NCBI GenBank assembly: GCA_022701475.1
Contig: JAKOOI010000266.1
Coordinates: 1 to 6,375, forward strand
Direction of reading: 5' to 3'
DNA: 6,375 nucleotides
DNA from: Weeksellaceae bacterium
Lineage (GTDB): Bacteria; Bacteroidota; Bacteroidia; Flavobacteriales; Weeksellaceae
The number at the start of each line of letters is the position of its first letter. The first letter of the stretch is position 1. Of the stretch, positions 1-5,328 are shown piece by piece. The notes beneath the pieces are model-generated. The model was not told the DNA's origin, did not search any database, and was given only the letters and a program-made list of their open reading frames with translations. The position numbers and the translations under genes are program-made.

Positions 1-2422
1 GCCTGATAAAACGGTTAAACTTGAATTCGTTTCTTGAAGACTCGTTATCATTTTTCAGGCTCCAGGTATTTCCGATATCGGTAAACACAGCCGCTTCGTA
101 CATGGAATTGAACGGAACCCTGAATTCGATATTGGTGGTCAGCTTCATATTCTCGGTCTGATAGGCCCGTACCCTTTCATCCACCTGGGAATCCGACGGT
201 CCAAGCCCGCCGAACGCTACCCATGCCCTGATATCATTGGACCCGCCGTTAAAATAGGAACGGATCACCGGCATACTGGACGAATTGCCATAGGGTATTC
301 CAAGCCCCAGAAACTGCCGGAGCACAAGCGTATTATTACTGAATTTAAAATATTTCCGTACATCGAAATCAAATTTCACGAACTGGGCATAGGGAACCCC
401 GAAAATCGTCCGTTCCGGGCTGGTTACAATTCCACCCTCGTTCCGCCGCTGATTGAAAATGCTGAAAATATTCCCCGCCAGCTCCATTTTACCGTTAAAA
501 TAGAAGGCATTGGGATAATTCTTCTTACCGATTTCACTGTACACGAAATTGTAGATAAAAGAGGAAATCAGGACATCCTGCGTTTGCCTGTCTTTGTTGA
601 CAAGCGTTCCTAAAAAGGCATTCAGCCGGTCCACACCCGGCTGGTCGAGATTAGCGGCATATTTGGTGTCCAGGATAATCTGCCGCGACACCTGGTCAAT
701 GCTCAGCTCTCCTGATCTAAACTTCTTTTCTAATTCAGAATTGGATACAAAATAATCCTTAAAAATTTCTTCCCGGATTTCGTTATCGTTTACGAAATAA
801 TCGTAATAAGCATCTTTGTTTTTCGTTAAGCTGAGCTGTGTATTGAACAGGGTAAGCCTGTGCGACACCTTGTCATTTACGGTGGCAAGGTAATTCAGGC
901 CTGTATTGAAGTTGACCCGCCCCAATCCGATATTGTTCTGCACCGAAGCTCCCAGCAGAATTGATGATGTGGGGCTGTATCTTTTGGGCAGGAGTTTATA
1001 ATAATCGAAGGGCAGGAGTAATCTTGGAAAGCTCAGGGACGCCTGCGCAGAAATTTCATAGGCGAGAACCCTTCTCTCGATATCTTTCGTGCTTCGTATG
1101 GAACCGAAGGTTCCGGCAAGGCTGGTGGAAAGGTTTTCCGCCCCTCCGAAAACATTCCGGGTGGTCAGGTCAATGGATGGGGAAACCCCAAGATTGAGCA
1201 GCTGTGAATAGTTGACGTCCGTACCCAGCTTAAGTTCGTATTTCTGAAGCGGCTTCAATACATACATCACATCAATGATGCTGTCATTAGGTGCCGTTCC
1301 GCCGCCGTGGCGCAGGGAATCCCTGGATTTTAGGATACTGAAATTGTTCATGGCCAGAAGGTTTCTCTTGGTCAGGTCAAATTTTTTCTGATCGTAAACC
1401 TGTTTGTTGCCCATGATAATCGCTCTCCAGATCGCCCTTGAATCGTATTGTTTATTCATTTTATGAAACCGGATTCCGCGAAGGCTGTCTGTGCGGGTCT
1501 TCCTCGGATAATCACTGTTTTCATTTACTATGGCCACATCAATATTTCCGATGGTAGCCACTTTGTAAGGACTGTCGAGCGAGTCTTTGTGAATCTCCAG
1601 CGTAACGGGAACCTGCTTTCTGCTCTTAAGGGAATCGGCAACAAAAAATATTTCGTCGTTCAGGTTATTGAATTTATAGTAGCCGTAATCCCTCATCAGC
1701 TCGTTGATCCTGACTACCTCCTTCTCAAGCACGGTCTGATCCAGGATCTGGTCTTTTCTTACCAGGCTTTCATGAATTTTCTGCTGGTAAATATTTTTGA
1801 TTTTAGGATCGGTGATATTATAGTAATATTCTTTAATATAGGTGGGATCCTTATGGGTAATAAAATAGGTAACGGCTGCTTTCTTTGCCGCAGAATCCAG
1901 ATCATGTTTGAATTTCACTTCGGCATCCCAATATCCGCGGTAGGTAAGCCTTTTCTCGATGGATTCGGCACTTTTTTCCGTTTTGGTCTGGTCCAGGATG
2001 ACCGGCGGCGATCCCCAGTTATGGTACAGCCTGTCAAAGAAAAGGCTTTTTCCCACGCTGCTTTTCATATTGTATTTAACGAACAGGGAATCCCTGAGTT
2101 TCTGGTTTCTCAGCTCATTAGGGTAGGTCATGTATTCATTGAGAAGCGTATCATATTTGGGATTGGCCGCATTGTACAGCCACAGGCTCAGTGGCATAAA
2201 GAGAAGCTGTCTCTTGTTGGGCTTCTGCTGAACATAATCCTTGAGTTCGCCGTCGAAAGGAGCCTTCTTATCTTCAAACTCAAAATTATTCTCCGTAAGC
2301 AGATAATCGCCGTCAGGAACTTTTTTTGTCGTACTACAAGCATAAAGGAGGCCTACAAATGTTGCAAATGAGATAATTTTATAATACTTTTGAGGAGAAT
2401 TCTTATAATGCTTACAGCTCAT
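1..2422 (-). CDS. tamL: TamL, TamA/BamA-like outer-membrane lipoprotein (3' end outside window)
   Basis: This is a lipidated Omp85-family protein, the Bacteroidota counterpart of TamA, expected to work at the outer membrane with a TamB-like partner in envelope assembly. I read the frame without interruption for 807 codons; the last 40-60 residues or so lie beyond position 1. The start is forced: ATG at 2422-2420 is the only start codon after an in-frame TAA five codons upstream. Residues 12-28 form a basic, hydrophobic signal ending in lipobox LYAC with Cys29, followed by STTKKVPDGDYLL, a pattern I recall from this family. Residues about 90-385 look like POTRA-type modules (helix ending in RDYGYYKF, later FDLTKRNLLAMNNFSIL). 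The barrel starts near residue 394. It includes IRAW at 731-734, at the place of the conserved (V/I)RG(F/Y) motif of Omp85 proteins, and FTDIGNTW at 780-787. Residues 536-612 are a long charged, helix-prone insertion between strands. The gene diverges from the methyltransferase gene and overlaps its start by 15 bases. Confidence 0.9.
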   Translation of the reverse strand, partial: MSCKHYKNSPQKYYKIISFATFVGLLYACSTTKKVPDGDYLLTENNFEFEDKKAPFDGELKDYVQQKPNKRQLLFMPLSLWLYNAANPKYDTLLNEYMTYPNELRNQKLRDSLFVKYNMKSSVGKSLFFDRLYHNWGSPPVILDQTKTEKSAESIEKRLTYRGYWDAEVKFKHDLDSAAKKAAVTYFITHKDPTYIKEYYYNITDPKIKNIYQQKIHESLVRKDQILDQTVLEKEVVRINELMRDYGYYKFNNLNDEIFFVADSLKSRKQVPVTLEIHKDSLDSPYKVATIGNIDVAIVNENSDYPRKTRTDSLRGIRFHKMNKQYDSRAIWRAIIMGNKQVYDQKKFDLTKRNLLAMNNFSILKSRDSLRHGGGTAPNDSIIDVMYVLKPLQKYELKLGTDVNYSQLLNLGVSPSIDLTTRNVFGGAENLSTSLAGTFGSIRSTKDIERRVLAYEISAQASLSFPRLLLPFDYYKLLPKRYSPTSSILLGASVQNNIGLGRVNFNTGLNYLATVNDKVSHRLTLFNTQLSLTKNKDAYYDYFVNDNEIREEIFKDYFVSNSELEKKFRSGELSIDQVSRQIILDTKYAANLDQPGVDRLNAFLGTLVNKDRQTQDVLISSFIYNFVYSEIGKKNYPNAFYFNGKMELAGNIFSIFNQRRNEGGIVTSPERTIFGVPYAQFVKFDFDVRKYFKFSNNTLVLRQFLGLGIPYGNSSSMPVIRSYFNGGSNDIRAWVAFGGLGPSDSQVDERVRAYQTENMKLTTNIEFRVPFNSMYEAAVFTDIGNTWSLKNDNESSRNEFKFNRFIR
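2362..2392 (+). promoter_or_regulatory. Probable Bacteroidota promoter of the RNA methyltransferase gene
   Basis: TTG at 2362-2364, a 20-base spacer, and TACTTTTG at 2385-2392 match the flavobacterial consensus TTG-N17-23-TAnnTTTG exactly. The -7 box ends 15 bases before the ATG at 2408, so the leader would be very short. The whole element lies inside the signal-peptide codons of tamL on the other strand. A purine-rich GAGGAG at 2392-2397 sits 10 bases before the ATG, but it would fall mostly at or upstream of the expected transcript start, so its use as a ribosome site is doubtful. Confidence 0.6.
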
Positions 2423-3139
2423 ACAATAAAAGTTTTACAGTCTTTGGATAGAAAGAAGTTCAGACAAAAATACAATTTGTTTTTGGTTGAGGGTAATAAA
2501 ATCATCAGCGAACTTTTTAATTCTGATTTTAAAATTAAAGAAATATTTTCTACCGATCCGCAAAAACTGGACCGTGCGGAAGCGCCTGTTATTCATATCA
2601 CTGATAATGAACTGAAAAAAATCAGTTTCCTGCAGCATCCGAAGGATTCGGTGGCTGTCTGTTATCTGAAAGAACAGAAAAGGGAAGAGGAACGCAGCAT
2701 ACAGCTTGTCCTGGACGGGATTCAGGATCCCGGTAACCTCGGTACGATCATCCGCCTTGCGGACTGGTTCGGGATTGAACAGATCGTATGCAGTGAAGAT
2801 ACGGTTGATTTTTACAACCCTAAAGTAATCATGGCCAGCATGGGATCCTTTACCAGGGTAAATGTCATGTATACAGATCTTGCAGAATATTTATCTGAAA
2901 CGGATCATATGAATATCGGAACCGATATGGTAGGGGAGAGTCTTTATACTTTTGAAAAGCCTGAAAAAATGAACCTGATTTTAGGTAATGAAGGCAATGG
3001 CATGCGTGCGGAAACAGAGAAAAAGCTTCACCGGAGCATCATGATCCCGCGGTTCGGGAAATCACAATCTGCAGAGAGCCTGAATGTATCCATGGCAGCC
3101 GGTATTATTCTCGGGCAGCTCTTCAGTGAAAAAATATAA
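2408..3139 (+). CDS. SpoU/TrmH-family RNA 2'-O-ribose methyltransferase
   Basis: This 243-residue protein is a cytoplasmic SAM-dependent methyltransferase of the SPOUT class that methylates a ribose 2'-OH in rRNA or tRNA; the target nucleotide cannot be read from sequence. Residues 1-90 resemble the N-terminal substrate-binding domain of this family (KFRQKYNLFLVEGNK at 17-31). All three SpoU motifs are present and intact: motif 1 NLGTIIR at 110-116 with Asn110 and Arg116, motif 2 LGNEGNG at 192-198, and motif 3 IPRFGKSQSAESLNVS at 213-228 with Ser224 and Asn226. These correspond to the knot and active-site residues of TrmH. I chose ATG 2408. An in-frame TTG at 2390 would add six residues but overlaps the promoter -7 box, and the next internal Met is near residue 142. 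The gene stands alone, divergent from tamL and convergent with the 166-aa gene. Without a target I leave the symbol blank. Confidence 0.93.
   Translation: MLTAHTIKVLQSLDRKKFRQKYNLFLVEGNKIISELFNSDFKIKEIFSTDPQKLDRAEAPVIHITDNELKKISFLQHPKDSVAVCYLKEQKREEERSIQLVLDGIQDPGNLGTIIRLADWFGIEQIVCSEDTVDFYNPKVIMASMGSFTRVNVMYTDLAEYLSETDHMNIGTDMVGESLYTFEKPEKMNLILGNEGNGMRAETEKKLHRSIMIPRFGKSQSAESLNVSMAAGIILGQLFSEKI
2465..2496 (-). promoter_or_regulatory. Possible tamL promoter inside the methyltransferase gene
   Basis: On the minus strand TATTTTTG (2472-2465) matches the -7 consensus TAnnTTTG exactly and lies 42 bases before the tamL ATG. The -33 element is weak: TTA at 2496-2494 with a 21-base spacer, where the consensus is TTG. 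The site is inside codons 20-22 of the methyltransferase gene, so coding constraint alone could have produced it. It is the best candidate I can see between the tamL start and 2500. Confidence 0.35.
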
Positions 3140-3152
3140 TACACAATGGATT

Positions 3153-3220
3153 GAGCGTGGGAGCGTTATTGAAAATTATGTCAAAAATGTTTGATAAAAA
3201 ATGTACAGACACTCCCACTC
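3153..3220. repeat. Imperfect inverted repeat between convergent genes
   Basis: GTGGGAG at 3157-3163 is the exact complement of CTCCCAC at 3212-3218. Pairing continues inward, after one mismatch, with GT/AC (3165-3166 with 3209-3210). Outward, GAG at 3153-3155 can pair with CTC at 3218-3220 in an alternative register. The right arm carries a tandem ACTCCC (3211-3222). The loop is about 42-48 bases and AT-rich. It sits in the 87-base gap between the converging methyltransferase and 166-aa genes, where a two-way terminator is expected, but the long loop makes that uncertain. No other candidate terminator was seen in this gap. Confidence 0.35.
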
Positions 3221-3226
3221 CCAAAC

Positions 3227-3727
3227 TCATATAAGCTGTTCCATACTGGAGACACTTTTATTTTTCTGGTAGTTTTCAAGCTTCTTTCTGATAAACCTCA
3301 GTGCGATAGGAGCAAGGTAGATCATGGCTATTCCAAACACTTTCTTCTTCCAGTTGGAACTTTTAAGGTTTTTCCTTGCATAATTTCCTACGAGCGCCGT
3401 AGTGCCCAGCTTAATCAGGGTATCGATCGCATCGTTTTTCACGGCGTTCCCCGCAATTCCCATTACCGTCTTTTTACTGATCAGCGCATCTTTGATTTCA
3501 GAACTGATCTGTCTGGCAATGACATCTTTCCGGAGAACTACTTTTTCTTCCCCGGACTCCTCATCTACTTTTTCCTGAAGATACTGATCGGTAAGGCCAT
3601 TGGTAAAAGCGCTTAAACTTTCCTTGGTATTTTTGAAGGTAAGAAGTTCCTCCATACCCTCAATTTCCTGTTTCAGCAGTTTTTTCTTTCTTCTCAGTTC
3701 ATCTAAGCTTTCGTATTTTCTGCCCAT
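3227..3727 (-). CDS. Uncharacterised 166-residue protein with N-terminal coiled coil and C-terminal hydrophobic segment
   Basis: I do not recognise a named family. The protein is highly charged. Residues 5-30 (ELRRKKKLLKQEIEGMEELL) look like a short coiled coil, residues 46-85 are acidic then basic and helix-prone, and residues 87-120 are Gly/Ala/Leu-rich. One hydrophobic stretch at about 129-145 (KVFGIAMIYLAPIALRFI) is followed by a very basic tail (RKKLENYQKNK), suggesting a membrane-associated or tail-anchored protein with its bulk in the cytoplasm. There is no signal peptide and no catalytic motif. The ATG at 3727 lies 3 bases after the TAA of the upstream holin-like gene, so the two are almost certainly co-transcribed and probably co-translated. 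The positioning and basic, coiled-coil beginning recall E. coli YqjK in the yqjDEK group, but this is an analogy, not shown homology. Confidence 0.85.
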   Translation of the reverse strand: MGRKYESLDELRRKKKLLKQEIEGMEELLTFKNTKESLSAFTNGLTDQYLQEKVDEESGEEKVVLRKDVIARQISSEIKDALISKKTVMGIAGNAVKNDAIDTLIKLGTTALVGNYARKNLKSSNWKKKVFGIAMIYLAPIALRFIRKKLENYQKNKSVSSMEQLI

Positions 3728-3730
3728 TGT

Positions 3731-4039
3731 TTAATGATTTAAAAATTTAATAACCTGGTCTGCTACGAAATTAACAACCCGTTTCTTACAGATCATAATA
3801 ATAATCATGATCAGAAGATAAAAGCCGGAGACGATAAGGAATCCGTAAGAATGATTTCCCAGTGCTTCACCAATCAAAAAGGCAATCCCGAAATTGAACA
3901 AAATAATAAAAAAACTGAAAGCCACCACCATCAGGACAAGGTAGGTAATTACTCCGGCTGAAAGGGATGATTTTTCCGTAGCTTCAATTTTCAGGAGATC
4001 AATCCTTTTGGATACATATTCTTTGACAGTTTCAATCAT
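3731..4039 (-). CDS. Phage-holin-superfamily-like small inner-membrane protein (YqjE/holin-X type)
   Basis: This 102-residue protein begins with an amphipathic, charged helix (residues 3-25, VKEYVSKRIDLLKIEATEKS). A long hydrophobic hairpin follows: segment 1 at about 28-60 and segment 2 at about 65-84, separated by GNHS, then a basic end (CKKRVV). This plan, including a helix resembling KxRxDLLKIE just before the first membrane segment, is typical of the family annotated as phage holin family or putative holin superfamily III, which includes chromosomal YqjE-like proteins. Despite the name, there are no phage genes or endolysin nearby, so a lytic role is unlikely; function is unknown. It follows ytxH after a 79-base gap containing a terminator-like hairpin, and is tightly coupled to the downstream 166-aa gene. 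The start is ATG at 4039. Alternative: an unrelated two-helix membrane protein. Confidence 0.85.
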   Translation of the reverse strand: MIETVKEYVSKRIDLLKIEATEKSSLSAGVITYLVLMVVAFSFFIILFNFGIAFLIGEALGNHSYGFLIVSGFYLLIMIIIMICKKRVVNFVADQVIKFLNH

Positions 4040-4054
4040 TGTTTTTCTTTAAAG

Positions 4055-4092
4055 TTATAAAAAAAGGAACTTTCTTTGATAAAGTTCCTTTT
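4055..4092 (-). terminator. Intrinsic terminator or attenuator after ytxH
   Basis: There is a perfect 12-bp stem: AAAAGGAACTTT at 4062-4073 pairs with AAAGTTCCTTTT at 4081-4092, with a 7-base loop. On the minus strand the descending arm runs into a stretch of seven U (4065-4059) followed by AUAAC. It begins 26 bases after the ytxH stop and ends about 22 bases before the start of the next gene, so it would end or reduce transcription between ytxH and the holin-like gene. The stem is AU-rich (four G-C pairs), so read-through is plausible. Confidence 0.75.
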
Positions 4093-4118
4093 CATAATTT
4101 ACCTAAAAAATAAATCAT

Positions 4119-4463
4119 TTATTTTAGATCATTCAGCTCAGATTCTACGTTCTTCACTGCGTCTGCAGTTTTTGAAACGATCTGATCCTTGTATTTGTCA
4201 TAACCGTCTTTTACGGTATGCGCTACGCTATTTGCCGTTTCTTTGAAAGTGGAAGAGATATTTCCGTACTGGTCTTTTACTTTTTCAGAAACTTCCCCGT
4301 ACTTGTTTTTAGCCTGATCTTTAATATCATTGGCCTTTGTCTTGATTTTCTTTCTGGTTTCCTTTCCTTCTTCCGGAGCATAAAGCATTCCTAAAATCAC
4401 ACCCGCTGCGGCACCTGCAAGCAAACCTGCCAGAACGCCGGCTGTATTGTTTTTCTTAGACAT
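4119..4463 (-). CDS. YtxH-domain protein (glycine-zipper membrane segment plus charged helical tail)
   Basis: This 114-residue protein has the YtxH pattern: a hydrophobic glycine-zipper helix at residues 8-28 with Gly at 9, 13, 17, 21 and 25, then the signature YAPEEGKETRKKI (28-40). The rest, 41-114, is a low-complexity helical tail rich in K, D, A, Q and Y, with recurring KDQ/KYG units resembling LEA-type stress proteins. It is probably anchored at its N-terminus in the inner membrane with the tail in the cytoplasm. YtxH relatives in Bacillus are general-stress proteins of unknown mechanism; a stress role here is inference. The start ATG at 4463 is followed at once by MSKKNN, a normal family beginning. 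It lies 95 bases after cmk and is followed by a strong terminator-like hairpin, so it may often be transcribed alone. No clear promoter was found just upstream. Confidence 0.92.
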   Translation of the reverse strand: MSKKNNTAGVLAGLLAGAAAGVILGMLYAPEEGKETRKKIKTKANDIKDQAKNKYGEVSEKVKDQYGNISSTFKETANSVAHTVKDGYDKYKDQIVSKTADAVKNVESELNDLK

Positions 4464-4491
4464 TTTCGTTTTTTTTAATAGTTAATAAATA

Positions 4492-4509
4492 CTAGCTTTT
4501 ACTTGCTAG
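4492..4509. repeat. Short inverted repeat upstream of ytxH
   Basis: CTAGC at 4492-4496 and GCTAG at 4505-4509 form 5-bp arms around an 8-base centre, 29 bases before the ytxH start. It could be a small operator or a leader hairpin. With only five pairs it may be chance in AT-rich DNA. Confidence 0.25.
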
Positions 4510-4558
4510 GAAGTCTGCAATTAATATACCAAAAATGGCTTTGCTGCTGCAAAAAATG

Positions 4559-5233
4559 CTAAATCTTATGCAGGTGAGATAAAATAAGGTCAATGGTCTG
4601 CTGCCTGGAAAGCTCGCTATTGTCAATTACAATAGCATCATCAGCCTGTTTCAGCGGAGCAATTTCACGTTCACTGTCAATCTTGTCCCGGACCAGAAGG
4701 TTTTCCTGCACCTCTTGTTTATCGGCCCGGATGCCTAAACTGATCAGTTCCTGATACCGCCTTTTTGTCCTTTCCTCGATACTGGCCGTCATGAAAAATT
4801 TATAGTCGGCATCGGGCAGCACTACGGTCCCGATATCGCGGCCGTCCATAATAATGCCGCCTTTTTCGGCAAGGGAACGCTGGGACTGCAAAAGGAAATC
4901 CCGGACCTCTTTCTGCTTGGCAATAAAGCTGACATTTGCAGACACTTCATGGGTCCTTATGGCTTTCGATATGTCAATATGGTTAAGGAAGAGAATCAGT
5001 TCTCCGTTATCGTTTTTAAATTCCAGTTCAATCCGGTCAAAAGAACGGAAAAGGGTCTGAAGGTCTATGGCTCCGTCCGCACGGGTACAATTCTGCAGGG
5101 CAAACCAGGTAACCCCTCTGTACAGTGCGCCGGTATCCAGATGAATGAGGCCCAGCTGTTCAGCAATAATTTTGGAGATCGAACTTTTCCCGGTGGAAGA
5201 ATAGCCGTCGATCGCAATGACAGGTTTTTTCAT
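4559..5233 (-). CDS. cmk: Cytidylate kinase, (d)CMP kinase
   Basis: This 224-residue cytoplasmic enzyme transfers phosphate from ATP to CMP and dCMP, giving CDP/dCDP for RNA, DNA and lipid precursor synthesis. Length is normal for the bacterial family. The Walker A loop is GYSSTGKSS at 10-18. The nucleotide-binding signature LDTGALYRG is at 32-40. The CMP-binding/core signature MDGRDIGTVVLPDADYKFF occupies 129-147, and the lid and base-recognition part is RDKIDSEREIAPLKQADDA at 182-200, with Arg182, Asp186 and Arg189 as expected. All key residues appear intact. The start is ATG at 5233. It follows porQ on the same strand after 95 bases that include an imperfect terminator-like hairpin. From general recollection, porQ and cmk are often adjacent in flavobacteria. 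A weak promoter of its own is possible: on the minus strand, AAATTTTG and GAAATTTG shortly before the ATG each differ from the -7 consensus by one base. Confidence 0.97.
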   Translation of the reverse strand: MKKPVIAIDGYSSTGKSSISKIIAEQLGLIHLDTGALYRGVTWFALQNCTRADGAIDLQTLFRSFDRIELEFKNDNGELILFLNHIDISKAIRTHEVSANVSFIAKQKEVRDFLLQSQRSLAEKGGIIMDGRDIGTVVLPDADYKFFMTASIEERTKRRYQELISLGIRADKQEVQENLLVRDKIDSEREIAPLKQADDAIVIDNSELSRQQTIDLILSHLHKI

Positions 5234-5267
5234 AACGCAAATTTCAAAATTTTTTCTTACAAAACAA

Positions 5268-5296
5268 GAAACCCCAAGAATTTTTCTTAAGGTTCC
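5268..5296 (-). terminator. Imperfect hairpin after porQ, possible terminator
   Basis: AAGAA (5276-5280) pairs with TTCTT (5284-5288) around a 3-base loop. After a 2x2 mismatch, AACC (5270-5273) pairs with GGTT (5291-5294), with a further G-C closing pair after one mismatch. On the minus strand the hairpin is followed by a U-rich stretch (CUUGUUUUG). It lies about 33 bases after the porQ stop. The interruptions make it a weak terminator at best, so porQ-cmk read-through is likely. Confidence 0.35.
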
Positions 5297-5328
5297 TTTT
5301 TATTTTTTATGACGTGCACTTTGTTCTG

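Noticed and set aside
961..1197. A 78-codon plus-strand frame inside tamL
   Set aside because: Trp/Arg-rich product typical of antisense reading; lies inside the conserved barrel of tamL.
1448..2371. A 307-codon open frame on the plus strand inside tamL
   Set aside because: It is the antisense of a continuous, clearly recognisable tamL frame; its product has no family features and there is no promoter or start context.
2390..2407. TTG at 2390 as the start of the methyltransferase
   Set aside because: It overlaps the predicted -7 box, so the transcript would begin after it; the ATG at 2408 gives a normal family N-terminus.
2435..2638. A 67-codon minus-strand frame within the methyltransferase gene
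   Set aside because: Shadow of the methyltransferase N-terminal domain, in a different frame from tamL and with no start context.
3191..3616. A 141-codon plus-strand frame opposite the 166-aa gene, partly in the intergenic gap
   Set aside because: The minus-strand gene is tightly coupled to its neighbour and has a coherent composition; the plus frame has none of these supports.
3731..4039. Prophage or lysis cassette suggested by the holin-like gene
   Set aside because: No endolysin, spanin, integrase or structural phage gene is nearby, and the holin-like family includes ordinary chromosomal membrane proteins.
4540..4553. TTTGC-TGCT-GCAAA hairpin just after cmk as a terminator
   Set aside because: Only five pairs and no good U-tract directly after it on the minus strand; too weak to annotate as a terminator.
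4854..5290. Two overlapping plus-strand frames opposite cmk
   Set aside because: Both are antisense to an intact cmk with all motifs present.
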